Shown here piece after piece: positions 27,141 to 36,352 of a stretch of 64,000 nucleotides of DNA (position 1 is its first letter; each line of letters begins with the position of its first letter). Location of the stretch: contig NZ_CAKAKO010000002.1 in the NCBI RefSeq assembly GCF_916700565.1, positions 806,001-870,000 of the forward strand, read 5' to 3'. The notes beneath the pieces are model-generated. The model worked only from the letters and a program-made list of their open reading frames with translations, searched no databases and was not told the origin of the DNA. The position numbers and the translations under genes were made by a program. The stretch comes from Xenophilus sp. Marseille-Q4582 (GTDB lineage Bacteria; Pseudomonadota; Gammaproteobacteria; Burkholderiales; Burkholderiaceae_C).

Positions 27141-27377
27141 ATGAGCGACAACAAGATTATGCCCTGGATTGACGAGCTGGAGGGCGCGGCAGCGACCGAC
27201 TTCCCGGCCCGCCGTGACGAGATCGCGGCCATGATGGCCGAGGCGGCCGAGCTGGTGTGCAAAGCCGAGGAACTGCGCGGCAAGGCGTACTTCGCCGGAT
27301 GCTCCCTGGAGGGGCAGGCCAAGGGCCATTGGTCGATGGAAGCCGTCGAGCAGGCCAAGCGCCGGGCCGGCTGGTAA
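27141..27377 (+). CDS. kleA: KleA, IncP-1 stable inheritance protein
   Basis: This 78-residue, predominantly helical, acidic protein (MSDNKIMPWIDELEGAAATD, then ARRDEIAAMMAEAAELVCKA) matches KleA of the IncP kle operon. The function is unresolved but linked to plasmid maintenance. It sits directly behind the KorA/KorC promoter. Confidence 0.88.
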   Translation: MSDNKIMPWIDELEGAAATDFPARRDEIAAMMAEAAELVCKAEELRGKAYFAGCSLEGQAKGHWSMEAVEQAKRRAGW

Positions 27378-27383
27378 GAGCAC

Positions 27384-27491
27384 ATGGCCCGGTCGGCAAC
27401 GGCCGGGCCTATCGAGGACGCCAAGAAGGAGTATTGCGTGAGCCGAGGCAAGATCAAGGGCGGCCCCAGGTGGAGGAACGCCCCGGAGTGA
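27384..27491 (+). CDS. Short ORF in the kle operon, uncertain
   Basis: This is a 35-codon ORF starting MARSATAGPIEDAKKEY. A stronger AAGGAG ribosome site at 27426 would favour the internal GTG at 27438, giving only 17 residues ending RWRNAPE. It could be a residue of a kleB-type gene or be non-coding. A 9-bp hairpin covers its stop codon (27479-27500). Confidence 0.35.
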   Translation: MARSATAGPIEDAKKEYCVSRGKIKGGPRWRNAPE

Positions 27492-27500
27492 TCCGGGGCG
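27479..27500 (+). terminator. GC-rich hairpin inside the kle operon
   Basis: CGCCCCGGA-GTGA-TCCGGGGCG forms a 9-bp perfect stem with no T-run. It is more likely an attenuator or mRNA-stability element than a true terminator. Confidence 0.45.
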
Positions 27501-27585
27501 CTTGGCCTGGTGCTGGCACACCGTAACCATGCTTCCGAGTGGGAGCACCCAGCATTCAACACGTAAGCGCGTGGAGGGTCAAGCT

Positions 27586-27912
27586 ATGTCCAACATCATC
27601 AAGTTCCCCAAGGAGATCGAGCAGCCCGCCGCGCCCGCGCCGGTGGAGCCTGCCGCCGCGTCTGCTGCCCCCAACAAGGCCCCCGGTGCTGGCCTGCTGG
27701 CCGGCCTGGTCAAGTTCGTATGGGTGGCGACCGTGCTGGTCTGGCCGATCCTCAAGTGGGTGCTGTCGATTGCCACCTTCTTCCAGTTCGTGCGGATGCT
27801 CTACCACTGGAACACGCCTGGCGTGTATGCCGGTTGGTCGTTCCTGGCGTACTTCGCGGTGCTGACCGCGATCACCTACTTCGTTTCGATCTACAAGCCG
27901 AAGGGGCTTTGA
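27586..27912 (+). CDS. kleE: KleE membrane protein
   Basis: This 108-residue protein has an N-terminal basic and Pro/Ala-rich segment (MSNIIKFPKEIEQ) and two hydrophobic stretches (LVKFVWVATVLVWPILKWVL and WSFLAYFAVLTAITYFVSIY), so it is probably an inner-membrane protein. It is a known member of the IncP kle operon with unknown activity. Confidence 0.88.
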   Translation: MSNIIKFPKEIEQPAAPAPVEPAAASAAPNKAPGAGLLAGLVKFVWVATVLVWPILKWVLSIATFFQFVRMLYHWNTPGVYAGWSFLAYFAVLTAITYFVSIYKPKGL

Positions 27913-27913
27913 C

Positions 27914-28243
27914 ATGAAAAAACAGACCCTACCCTACCCGCCGGGATTCGTGGAGCCGAACACCGGCCGGGTGGCCGTCCTGGTGCGCGAGTACGCGGCC
28001 AGCGACTTGAACGGCGATGCGCCGGCCTATTGGTACAGCGCGCAATCCGAGGAATGGGGCCTTGACCCCTGGCGACTGGTGGAAGGCGTCGATCCGCACA
28101 CCGCCGGCGGTCAGTTCGACGTGTGCTTTGCCAACGGTTCGAGCCGCACGGTCGGCCCGCTGATGACGTTCTTCATGAGTGCCGCTGACGCGGCCAGGTT
28201 GAACGCCAAGAAAGAAGATCACGCGCCCATTTTTAGCCGCTAA
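27914..28243 (+). CDS. kleF: KleF, IncP-1 kle operon protein
   Basis: This 109-residue soluble protein starts MKKQTLPYPPGFVEPNTGRV and ends NAKKEDHAPIFSR. It follows kleE after 1 bp. It matches KleF by position and sequence character. Its last codons overlap the KorB operator upstream of korA. Confidence 0.85.
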   Translation: MKKQTLPYPPGFVEPNTGRVAVLVREYAASDLNGDAPAYWYSAQSEEWGLDPWRLVEGVDPHTAGGQFDVCFANGSSRTVGPLMTFFMSAADAARLNAKKEDHAPIFSR

Positions 28244-28277
28244 AACGCTTGACGCGGGCGGCGAGTTTAGCTAAACT
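28232..28277 (+). promoter_or_regulatory. korA-incC-korB promoter with KorB and KorA operators
   Basis: A KorB operator TTTAGCCGCTAAA (28232-28244) overlaps the kleF end. It is followed by -35 TTGACG (28249-28254), a perfect KorA palindrome GTTTAGCTAAAC (28265-28276) and -10 TAAACT (28272-28277). This is the autoregulated central control promoter of IncP-1 plasmids. Confidence 0.92.
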
Positions 28278-28336
28278 TCTGCACATGGTCGGCGGCTGGC
28301 ACCGCCTTTTGTTCAACAACCGGGTGTGGAGTTTAT

Positions 28337-29419
28337 ATGGGTGTTCTCCATGAAGAAACGGCTAACCGAAGCCCAATTCCAGGCGGCGATCAAGGGCCTG
28401 GAGATCGGGCAACAGACCATCGACATAGCGCGCGGCGTGCTGGTCGATGGAAGGCCCCAGGCCGAGTTTGTGGCCTCGCTGGGGCTGACCAAGGGGGCGG
28501 TATCGCAAGCGGTCAGCCGCGTGTGGGCAGTGGCGGGGGAAGTGCTCCCGCAGGGCTTCGAGCGGGTGACGGCGGTACTGCCGGAGCATCAAGCGTTCAT
28601 CGTCAAGCGTTGGGAAGCCGACGCCAAGGGAAAGAGGAAACAGGAACCCAACTCATGAAAACACTGGTCACGGCAATTCAGAAAGGCGGTCAAGGCAAGA
28701 CGTTCGCAACCTGCCACCTGGCGTTCGACTTCCAGGAGCGCGGCCTTCGGGTTGCAGTGATCGACCTGGACACCCAGGGCAATGCGAGCTGGACGCTGGC
28801 CGGCCACGACTCGGGCTATCCCGCCAGTCGCATGTTCACCGCCGGCGGCGACGAGCTGCGCGCCTGGTTCGCTGACCGGGAGGATGACGGCCTGGCGCTG
28901 ATCGCGGCAGACGCCAACCTGGCGAACCTGGACAAGATGGAGCTTTCCCAGGCGGCCGCCGCGCTGCGGGCCAGTGTGGCCGCGCTGGGCGAGTTCTTCG
29001 ACGTGTGCCTGATCGACACGGCCCCCTCCCTTGGCGTCGCCATGACGGCGGCCGTGCTGACGGCCGACTACATGCTGTCGCCCATCGAAATGGAGGCGTA
29101 CAGCTTGCAGGGCATGAAGAAGATGGTCGCGGTCATCAGCAACCTGCGCAAGCAGAACCCCAAGCTGCGCTTCCTCGGCATGGTGCCGAACAAGGTGGAC
29201 GCGCGGAAGCCGCGCCACGTCAACAACCTGGCGACGTTGCAGCAGGCATACCCGCAGCTCATCTTGCCGTTCAGCATCGGCGCGCGTGACAGCATCGCCG
29301 AGGCGCTGGGCGAGCAGATGCCGGTGTGGAAGATCAAGAAGACCGCCGCGCGGAAGGCCACCCAGGAGGTGCGTGCGCTGGCGGATTACGTGTTCACGAA
29401 GATGGAGATCGCGCAATGA
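28337..29419 (+). CDS. incC: ParA-type partition ATPase IncC (long form IncC1)
   Basis: The long product of 360 residues starts at 28337 in a different frame from korA. The short form IncC2 (254 residues) starts at 28655 (MKTLVTAIQKGGQGKTFATC). The deviant Walker A KGGQGKT is near the start of the short form, and DLDTQGNAS and LIDTAPSLG follow. IncC works with KorB in active partition and strengthens KorB repression. The korA gene is nested inside the long form, the classic IncP-1 overlap, and the incC stop overlaps the korB start. Confidence 0.94.
   Translation: MGVLHEETANRSPIPGGDQGPGDRATDHRHSARRAGRWKAPGRVCGLAGADQGGGIASGQPRVGSGGGSAPAGLRAGDGGTAGASSVHRQALGSRRQGKEETGTQLMKTLVTAIQKGGQGKTFATCHLAFDFQERGLRVAVIDLDTQGNASWTLAGHDSGYPASRMFTAGGDELRAWFADREDDGLALIAADANLANLDKMELSQAAAALRASVAALGEFFDVCLIDTAPSLGVAMTAAVLTADYMLSPIEMEAYSLQGMKKMVAVISNLRKQNPKLRFLGMVPNKVDARKPRHVNNLATLQQAYPQLILPFSIGARDSIAEALGEQMPVWKIKKTAARKATQEVRALADYVFTKMEIAQ
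28350..28658 (+). CDS. korA: Global repressor KorA
   Basis: This 102-residue repressor (MKKRLTEAQFQAAIKGLEIG) has the helix-turn-helix EFVASLGLTKGAVSQAVSRVW. It binds GTTTAGCTAAAC sites before klcA, kleA and its own gene, and in complete plasmids before trfA. It is read in a frame different from that of incC1 and ends 4 bp into incC2. Confidence 0.95.
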   Translation: MKKRLTEAQFQAAIKGLEIGQQTIDIARGVLVDGRPQAEFVASLGLTKGAVSQAVSRVWAVAGEVLPQGFERVTAVLPEHQAFIVKRWEADAKGKRKQEPNS

Positions 29420-30465
29420 GCGCCAAGACCAACGCCAAGAAGAAGGAGCAGGACAAGCCGCAATCGTCCGGGCTGGGCCTGGACGGGCTGGGCGACCTGG
29501 CCGGCCTGCTGAACGAGCAGCCGGCGGCCAACGCCGGCGGCGCAGGCCCGCAGGAGCTGCCGCTTGACCTGATCGACGAAGACCCGCACCAGCCGCGCAC
29601 GGCCGACAACCCCGGCTTCTCGCCGGAGAGCATCGCGGAGATCGGCGAGACGATCAAAGCGCGCGGCGTGAAGTCGCCCATCAGCGTGCGCGAGAACCCG
29701 GACGCACCGGGGCGCTACCTCATCAACCACGGCGCGCGGCGCTATCGCGGCTCGAAGTGGGCGCACAAGACCACGATCCCGGCCTTCATCGACAACGACT
29801 ACAACGAGGCCGACCAGGTTATCGAGAACCTGCAACGCAACGAGCTGACGGCGCGTGAGATCGCCGACTTCATCGGCCGCGAGCTGGCGAAGGGCAAGAA
29901 GAAGGGCGAGATCGCCAAGGAGATCGGCAAGTCGCCGGCCTTCGTCACGCAGCACGTCACGCTGCTGGACTTGCCCGAACCCATTGCCGAGGCGTTCAAT
30001 AGCGGCCGGGGCAAGGACGTGACTGTCATCAACGAGCTGGTGACGGCCTACAAGAAGAACCCCGACGAGGTGGCCGCCTGGCTGGCCGACGACAGCCAGG
30101 AGCTGACGCGCGGCTCGGTGAAGCTGCTGCGCGAGTTCCTGGAGGACAAGCGCAGTCACGAGGACGGCGACCGTGATCCCAACACCGTCGATGCGCTGAC
30201 CGGCAAGACCGACGCCGAGGCCGGCGACGGCGAGCAGGGGCCGCAGGATGATGACGCCAAGGGGAAGAAGGAGCCGAAGGAGGCCGACCCCGACAAGCTC
30301 AAGAAGGCCATCATACAGGTCAAGCACGACGACCGGCCGGCACGGCTGATCCTCAACCGCCGGCCCCCGGCCGAGGGCTGGGCCTGGCTCAAATACGAGG
30401 ATGACGGCCAGGAGTTCGAGGCCGACCTTGGCACCGTGCAGCTTGTCGCGCTGCTGGAGGGCTGA
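29416..30465 (+). CDS. korB: Partition and global repressor protein KorB (ParB family)
   Basis: This 349-residue ParB homologue has an N-terminal IncC-interaction region, the ParB arm motif GARRYRGSKW (CTP-binding box), the central DNA-binding HTH (IAKEIGKSPAFVTQHVTLL) and an acidic linker (EDGDRDPNTVDALTGKTDAE). The C-terminal SH3-like dimerisation domain ends VQLVALLEG. It binds TTTAGCSGCTAAA sites; three are visible in this window. With IncC it forms the partition machine of IncP-1 plasmids. Confidence 0.95.
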   Translation: MSAKTNAKKKEQDKPQSSGLGLDGLGDLAGLLNEQPAANAGGAGPQELPLDLIDEDPHQPRTADNPGFSPESIAEIGETIKARGVKSPISVRENPDAPGRYLINHGARRYRGSKWAHKTTIPAFIDNDYNEADQVIENLQRNELTAREIADFIGRELAKGKKKGEIAKEIGKSPAFVTQHVTLLDLPEPIAEAFNSGRGKDVTVINELVTAYKKNPDEVAAWLADDSQELTRGSVKLLREFLEDKRSHEDGDRDPNTVDALTGKTDAEAGDGEQGPQDDDAKGKKEPKEADPDKLKKAIIQVKHDDRPARLILNRRPPAEGWAWLKYEDDGQEFEADLGTVQLVALLEG

Positions 30466-30509
30466 CACGCCCAGCGCCGGGCATCGCCGACCACCGACCC
30501 CCACCCATC

Positions 30510-30537
30510 GCCCCGCCATCGAGCGGGGCTTTTTTTT
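30510..30537 (+). terminator. Rho-independent terminator after korB
   Basis: GCCCCGC-CATCGA-GCGGGGC followed by eight T residues lies 45 bp after the korB stop. IS1071 begins 13 bp later, so the plasmid segment ends just past the operon. Confidence 0.88.
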
Positions 30538-30550
30538 GCCCGCGTTTTAG

Positions 30551-31452
30551 GGGGTCTCCTCGTTTTCAGTGCAATAAGTGACGGTACGAAAAGCTAGCAC
30601 TGGCGCGGAGGTGGTGTTGGTAGATCGTTGATTTCATTGACTTTCCTGTTCACTTTCAAATCTGCGATTCGTGGCGTCAAACCGTGGTCGGTTTCATCCA
30701 TTGGTGCCAGTTATCGATGCATTTGGCCGCGAAGGCAGGATTTGGTCAGCATAGCGGTCAACCGGGAAGCGAAACACACCCCGCAAGTTGATGCTCTCCA
30801 GCCTGGTGGGCGCAATCTTCCCGATCAGTTCCGGTGGAATGACCTGGCGGCGGTTCGACCAGCGATCCAGGACCGCCTGCATCTGTGAGGTATTCCACGC
30901 CATCACGATGTTGGCCATCAGGCTCAACGCATCGGCCACAGCCTGCATTTCATCGACACGTTTGGCCTGCGCCGGGCTGATCCGGCCGGTATAAATGGCG
31001 CGCTTGAGGGCGTTAACAGCCTCGCCCCGATTGAGCACCCGGCGCAACTCGTTCCTGAAAGCGTCCTTGACAAAGTAGTCAGCCAAAAACGCCGTACGCA
31101 GCAACCGCCCCAATTGCACGCCAGCCTCATAGATTGGATCGCCCTGGGCGGCAGAACCGAACCGCGCAAGAGCTGCCACCGCACTGGCATGTCCGCTCAT
31201 GACCGAGGCTGCCAGGTGCACCAGACTATCCCAATGCTTTTCGATCAAAGCGACGTCGACATTGGCTTCGCACACCGCAGCGATTTCTGCGGGCACTTTG
31301 GTGCCGCGTGGCACAAAGAGGTGGCGCTGTTTGAGTTCCTTCAACCGCGGGCAAAGATCAAAACCAAGCAAACGGGCATGTGACATGGCAAAGTCGGTGT
31401 AGCCATGGGTATCCACAGCAAGCTGGCTGGTCTCCAGCTTTTCTTGGCGGAT
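30551..31452 (-). mobile_element. IS1071 fragment (tnpA-distal 902 bp)
   Basis: It begins at a correct IS1071 tip and matches 655-1556 of copy 1. It stops at 31452, where an IS21-family element is inserted; IS1071 sequence does not resume on the far side. Confidence 0.94.
30694..31452 (-). pseudogene. tnpA: IS1071 transposase, C-terminal fragment
   Basis: About 253 C-terminal residues remain, from roughly QEKLETSQLAVDTHGYTDF to the normal end ASITGTNG. It has no start and lacks the N-terminal two thirds, so it is inactive. Confidence 0.93.
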
Positions 31453-31558
31453 TGTTGATTCATTTCCAAAGCTGGGCCATTTCGGGACGCATTCACGTTG
31501 AAATTTGAGCCACGTTGCCGCTCTATCCTGCTGAATTTTTCAGCACGGGGGAGCAGGA

Positions 31559-33094
31559 GTGATCAACGTGAGCACATTGAGCAAGTTACGCCGCCTCGTG
31601 CTGAGGCAGGACGTGTCGGTGCGCGAGGCCAGCCGGCGCCTGGGCATCTCGCGCAACACAGCCACCAAGTGGCTCAAAGACGGGCAGATGGCCGAACCCC
31701 GATACCCGCAGCGGGTGTCGGGCCCCAGCATCCTGGATCCGTACAAGGAGCAGTTGAGCCAATGGCTCAAGGCCGATAGCCATCGCAGCAAACGCGATCG
31801 ACGCGGGATCAAGGCCATGTTTGAGGCGCTGCGCGCGCAGGGCTACAGCGGCAGCCGAGGGCCGGTCTACGCCTTTGCCCAGCGCTGGCAGCAAGAGCAA
31901 GGCAACGCTGCGCGTGGTGCGGGGTTCGTGCCGCTGAGCTTCGAGTTGGGCGAGGCGTTCCAGTTCGACTGGAGCTGCGAGTACCTGTTCATCGGCGGGC
32001 TGCGCCGCCGCCTGGAAGTGGCGCACACCAAGCTGGCGGCCAGTCGCGCCTTCTGCCTGGTGGCGTACTACAGCCAAGCGCACGAGATGCTGTTCGATGC
32101 GCACGCACGGGCGTTCGCCCTCTTCGGTGGCGTGCCCCGGCGGGGCATCTACGACAACATGAAGACCGCTGTGGACAAGGTCGGCCATGGCAAACAGCGC
32201 AGCGTCAATGCACGCTTCGAGGCGATGACCGGGCACTACCTGTTCGAGCCGGAGTTCTGCAACCGGGCCGCCGGCTGGGAGAAGGGGGTCGTGGAGAAGA
32301 ACGTTCAGGATCGGCGCAAGGACATCTGGCGTGAGGCCAGCGAGCGGCGCTGGGGGACGCTTGGTGAACTCAACGACTGGTTGCAGCAGGCCTGCGTGAA
32401 GGCCTGGGCTGAGATGAGTCACCCGGAATGGACTCAGCTCACGGTGGCCGATGTCTGGCAGGACGAACGTGCTCGTCTCATGCCCAACCCCCGTGCGTTT
32501 GATGGCTACGTGGAGCAGCCGGTACGGGTCTCTGCGACCGCACTGATCCACTTCCAGCGCAACCGCTACAGCGTGCCGTGTGAATGGATTCATGCGGTGG
32601 TCAGTCTGCGGGCCTACGCGGATGGCCTGCTGGTGGTCGGGCCCGATGGGCGACAGGTGCGCCTGGCGCGCAGCTTCGAACGTGATCAGACGCTCTACGA
32701 CTGGATGCATTACATCGCGCTCATCGAGCGAAAGCCCGGCGCGCTGCGCAACGGCGCGCCCTTCAAGACCATGCCCGAGCCACTGCAGGAAATGCAGCGC
32801 CAGTTGCTGCGCCACAGCGGTGGCGACAGGGTGATGGCGCAGGTGCTCATGGGGGTGAGCCTGCATGGACTGGAGGCCGTGGTGGTGGCGGTAGAGCTGG
32901 CGCTGCAGTCCGGGCGGGTGAGTGCCGAGCACGTGCTCAACGTGCTCTCGCGTCTGAAGGAGCAGCGCGTGCCCGAGCCACCGGTGGCCACGATGCTCAA
33001 GCTCAACACGCCGCCACTGGCCAACCTGCAGCGCTACGACGCACTGCGCAACGTCCAGCCTCATGAGGCATCACCGGAGTCCGACCATGCATGA
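31559..33094 (+). CDS. istA: IS21-family transposase IstA
   Basis: This 511-residue cointegrase has an N-terminal HTH ([20 protein letters not shown]), an rve integrase core with acidic residues in [19 protein letters not shown] and [10 protein letters not shown], and a C-terminal beta-barrel region. It starts at GTG 31559 after a GGAG site. It overlaps istB by 8 bp. Confidence 0.93.
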   Translation: MINVSTLSKLRRLVLRQDVSVREASRRLGISRNTATKWLKDGQMAEPRYPQRVSGPSILDPYKEQLSQWLKADSHRSKRDRRGIKAMFEALRAQGYSGSRGPVYAFAQRWQQEQGNAARGAGFVPLSFELGEAFQFDWSCEYLFIGGLRRRLEVAHTKLAASRAFCLVAYYSQAHEMLFDAHARAFALFGGVPRRGIYDNMKTAVDKVGHGKQRSVNARFEAMTGHYLFEPEFCNRAAGWEKGVVEKNVQDRRKDIWREASERRWGTLGELNDWLQQACVKAWAEMSHPEWTQLTVADVWQDERARLMPNPRAFDGYVEQPVRVSATALIHFQRNRYSVPCEWIHAVVSLRAYADGLLVVGPDGRQVRLARSFERDQTLYDWMHYIALIERKPGALRNGAPFKTMPEPLQEMQRQLLRHSGGDRVMAQVLMGVSLHGLEAVVVAVELALQSGRVSAEHVLNVLSRLKEQRVPEPPVATMLKLNTPPLANLQRYDALRNVQPHEASPESDHA

Positions 33095-33902
33095 CGTCAT
33101 TGATGCCCTCAAAGCGCTGGGCCTGCACGGCATGGCCAGTGCCTGGCCGGAGGTACTGGGCACCGCCCGCATGAAGTCGCTGGATCATGAGGCCGTGCTG
33201 CACCAGCTCATCAAGGCCGAGACCGCTCAGCGTGAGGTGCGTTCCATGGCTTACCAGATGCGCGTGGCGCGCTTCCCTTCGCACCGTGACCTCGCCGGCT
33301 TTGACTTCGCCCACGCGCAGCTCGACGAAGCACTGGTGCGCCAGTTGCACACCCTTCGCTTCGTGGAGTCGGCGCACAACGTGGTGCTGGTTGGTGGCCC
33401 CGGCACGGGTAAAACCCACCTGGCCACGAGCCTGGGGATCGAGGCCATTCGCATGCATGGCAAGCGGGTGCGCTTCTTCTCAACGGTGGAGCTGGTCAAC
33501 GCCCTGGAGCTGGAGAAGGCGCAGAACAAGGCCGGGCAAATGGCGCACCGCCTGATGTACGTCGATCTGGTGATCCTGGATGAACTGGGCTACCTGCCAT
33601 TCACGCAGTCGGGCGGCGCGATGCTGTTCCACCTGCTCTCCAAACTCTATGAGCGAACGAGCGTGGTGATCACCACCAACCTCACCTTCTCGGAGTGGAG
33701 CAGCGTCTTTGGAGACGCCAAGATGACCACGGCCTTGCTTGACCGGCTCACGCACCATTGCCACATCGTCGAGACGGGCAACGAGAGCTGGCGATTCAAG
33801 CACTCCAGTGCCGCTGGCGCGGCTCCCCCAAAGCAACGCCCAAAGAGCCAGAAAGGAGATCGAAAAACAGCAGACCCGATAGACTTATCCACAACCGAAT
33901 AG
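33087..33902 (+). CDS. istB: IS21-family helper ATPase IstB
   Basis: This 271-residue AAA+ ATPase related to DnaC/DnaA has Walker [17 protein letters not shown], Walker [10 protein letters not shown] and a sensor region [14 protein letters not shown]. It promotes target selection and strand transfer by IstA. The start is chosen at the ATG at 33087; a longer frame from 33063 would overlap istA further. Confidence 0.93.
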   Translation: MHDVIDALKALGLHGMASAWPEVLGTARMKSLDHEAVLHQLIKAETAQREVRSMAYQMRVARFPSHRDLAGFDFAHAQLDEALVRQLHTLRFVESAHNVVLVGGPGTGKTHLATSLGIEAIRMHGKRVRFFSTVELVNALELEKAQNKAGQMAHRLMYVDLVILDELGYLPFTQSGGAMLFHLLSKLYERTSVVITTNLTFSEWSSVFGDAKMTTALLDRLTHHCHIVETGNESWRFKHSSAAGAAPPKQRPKSQKGDRKTADPIDLSTTE

Positions 33903-33979
33903 TCAAAGAATCCATCAACCCAGTGGCTCAATATTCAACGTGATCACTGGCTCAGTTGTGCTGATGAATCAACAGATTG

Positions 33980-34096
33980 GCGTTCCTGCGTTGCTGGAAT
34001 GAGGGCAACTTCGAAGCGATTCGCCGTGAGTGGCCCGAAGTGCCAGTGTCGGTTTTCGTCGGGGCTGATCCGCTGCACCCTGCGACTGGCGCTTGA
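33980..34096 (+). pseudogene. Orphan C-terminal fragment of an unrecognised protein
   Basis: The frame is open from the IS21 edge to a TGA at 34094-34096 and reads AFLRCWNEGNFEAIRREWPE, then VPVSVFVGADPLHPATGA. The composition looks genuinely coding (38 residues with a balanced WNEGNF/EW pattern), but I cannot name the family. The upstream part was lost with the deletion at the IS21 right end. Confidence 0.45.
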
Positions 34097-34106
34097 TCAA
34101 GGAAAA

Positions 34107-34186
34107 CAACGATCTACCAACACCACCTCCGCGCCAGTGCTAGCTTTTCGTACCGTCACTTATTGCACTGAAAACGAGGAGACCCC
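34107..34186. repeat. IS1071 terminal remnant (80 bp)
   Basis: It matches the outermost 80 bp of the tnpA-distal IS1071 end, with its tip at 34186. The internal side is truncated at about 34107. Confidence 0.92.
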
Positions 34187-34858
34187 GGCGTCGCCGACCC
34201 AGGCATGCCAATGTTCGATAGGAAGTTGGCTGGTGATGATGGTGGCCCGGCTGGCCGCCCGGTCGTCGATGATCTCCAGCAAGTCGGCCCGCGTTCGCGA
34301 GTCCAGCGCCGCCATGCCCCAGTTGTCCAGCAGCAGCACGTCGGTCTTGGCCACCTGCAGCAGCCACTTGCCGAAGGTGCCGTTGCCGTGCCGGATGCGT
34401 AGCTCCTCGCCCAGGCGCGGCACGCGCTGGTAGACGGCGCTGTGACCGCGCCGGCAGGCGTACTGCGCCAGGGCGCAAGCCAGCCAGGACTTGCCGGCGT
34501 CGGTCGGCCCTGTGATCAGGACGCTGTGACCGGAGTCGATCCAGTCGCCCAGCGCCAGGCTCATGACCGCACGGCGGTCGACGCCGCGCCCTGGGCGGCC
34601 GTCCAGATCTTCGATGGCGGCTTGCGGGTACTTCAGGCGCGCCTCCTTCAGCAGCCGCTCGCGCCTCTTGTCGTCGCGCTGGTGCAGCTCGCGTTCGACC
34701 AGTAGCGCGAGGCGCTCCTCGAAGCTCAGGGAGTGCGTACCGCCGCCGGCGGCCATCTGCTCTTGCAGCCCGCTGGCCATGCCGTGCAGCCGCAATCCGC
34801 GCAGCTGCTCCAGGGTGGTGTTCATCATCATCGGTGTTCCCTGCTGGTCTCGGTTCAT
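34187..34858 (-). pseudogene. istB: IstB-like ATPase, C-terminally truncated
   Basis: About 224 codons remain, starting MNRDQQGTPMMMNTTLEQLR. The Walker A is ITGPTDAGKSWLACALAQ, where Thr-Asp replaces the usual Gly-Thr, and the Walker B is VLLLDNWGM. The frame runs into IS1071 at 34186, so the C-terminal part is missing. Its ATG overlaps the istA stop (ATGA). Confidence 0.85.
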
Positions 34859-35325
34859 TGGTAGTAGCCGGGGCCGCGCACATGGGCATGCTGCGGGCTG
34901 GTCCATTGCGGCGTGTCAGCCGCATGGACCCGGTCGCGGCCGTTGGCCAGGATGTCGCGCACGTGGCTGTAGCGCGCCGTGCCCAGCTCCAGGGCCACCA
35001 GGCAGGCCGCCTCCAGCCGCGGCTTGCCGTACTTGCGCACCAGCGACAGCAGCCCCAGGCAAGCCCGGTAGCCGTGCTCGGGATGGCGCTGCTCCTCCAG
35101 CAGCCGCTGCACCGTGCGGCCGGTGGCCACGCCGATGCTCTGGCCCCAGTGCACCAAGCGCTCGGGTGTCCACTGCAGGTGCGCCCGATGCGCCGCCGGC
35201 AGGTGCTCCACCACCGTGGTGAAGCCGCCCTGGTGGGCGCTGCGGGCGTGCGCTGCCACCCGCTGGCCGCGATGCAGCAGCTCCACCCCGCGAGTCGTCA
35301 ACCGCGCCTCCAGCACCTGGCTGAC
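34855..35325 (-). pseudogene. istA: IstA-like transposase, C-terminal fragment
   Basis: About 156 C-terminal codons (LLHRGQRVAAHARSAHQGGF, then HRAHLQWTPERLVHWGQSIG) match the C-terminal region of IS21 IstA proteins. The N-terminal HTH and integrase core are lost at the IS1071 tip at 35326. Confidence 0.82.
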
Positions 35326-35960
35326 GGGGTCTCCTCGTTTTCAGTGCAATAAGTGACGGTACGCAAAGCTAGCACTGGCGCGGGGGTGGTCTGGGTAGAC
35401 CGTTGATTTCATTGACTTTCCTGTTCGCTTTGTAAACGGGTATGGTGGCCTCCCACTTTTGAGGTTCACGATGCAGGGTTGGCACACAACGTTTTTGGGG
35501 ATGCGTGGGCTCCCCCGCGATATCAGCGACTTCGAGATGAAGGCATTTTTCACCTTCGATGGTGCCGAGCGCGACGCAATCAATGCACGCCGAGGTGATT
35601 CCCACAAGCTTGGTCTGGCGCTCCATATTGGTTTCCTGCGCATGAGTGGGCGTTTGCTCGGTGCCTTTCGGGTAATTCCAGTAGCCTTGTGGCGCCACCT
35701 TGGCAACGAGCTTGGCATTGCAGCACCAGAAGTCGCCTCGCTGAGAGCCATGTATGAACGCGGGCGCACGCTATTCGATCACCAACAAGTAGCCTGCACG
35801 GTCCTTGGATTCCAGTGGATGAGCGAGCACCAGCGCCGCTCACTGGTACGTGAACTGCGCGACGAAGTGGCGCGCTGCGCCGACCGCGATCAGCTACTCG
35901 TGCGGGCGCGTCAATGGCTGTACAAGAACAAGCTGGTGATCGTGCACGAGCGGGCAATTC
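35326..35960 (+). mobile_element. IS1071 fragment (tnpA-proximal 635 bp)
   Basis: It starts with the IS1071 tip and the tnpA-proximal long repeat and matches 18587-19221. It stops within tnpA after GGGCAATTC, where chromosomal sequence begins. This is the accessory-chromosome boundary. Confidence 0.95.
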
Positions 35961-36304
35961 TTGCTGTCGCCGCCCTGTCCTTCGCCGCCGCTGCTGGCGT
36001 GCATGCCGAGGAGTATCAAGGCGTGCAGGGTTCCGTGTCGGCCCTGAGCCGCGCGGAAGTGCAGGCCCAGGCCGTGGCCGCTGCCCACGCCAAGGACCAG
36101 AACGTGACCCGCGGCTCGCGCGGCGCCGAGACCGTGGCGGTGTCCAAGGACCGCGCCCTGGTGCAAGCCGAAGCCGTGCGCACGGCCCATGCGCCCGACC
36201 AGAACGTGAGCTCGGGCTCGCGTGTGGACAGCAAGGTGATCTCCACCCTGCAGAACCCGGTCGACGTGCGCGCCGCTGCCCAGGGCAACGCTGGCAAGCT
36301 CTGA
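35471..36304 (+). pseudogene. In-frame fusion: TnpA N-terminus joined to a small exported protein
   Basis: The open frame of 277 codons consists of about 163 residues of IS1071 TnpA (start MQGWHTTFLG) joined in frame to the tail of a signal peptide (LAVAALSFAAAAGVHAEEYQ) and a complete mature region. The mature region holds two copies of a motif like SRAEVQAQAVAAAHAKDQNV and VQAEAVRTAHAPDQNV. A full-length paralogue is at 61200-61574. The original start and first part of the signal peptide are lost, so export is doubtful; IS1071 transcription could express the chimera. Confidence 0.85.
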
Positions 36305-36352
36305 TTCCCTGGCCTTGTCAGGCATCGCGCCCGTCCGGCGCGGTGATCGACA

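Larger units (their letters stand above)
31453..33974 (+). mobile_element. IS21-family insertion sequence, complete
   Basis: The element is 2522 bp with tips TGTTGATTCAT and ATGAATCAACA (TG...CA ends). Internal subterminal repeats are visible, for example CTGGCTCA near the right end. It encodes istA and istB. The flanks share only GAT, and IS1071 sequence is present on the left side only, so an adjacent deletion followed insertion. Confidence 0.9.
34187..35325 (-). mobile_element. Second IS21-like element, internal fragment
   Basis: This is part of a different IS21-group element, containing the end of istA and most of istB on the minus strand. Both sides are cut exactly by IS1071 tips (34186 and 35326), and its own terminal repeats are absent. 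Confidence 0.85.
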
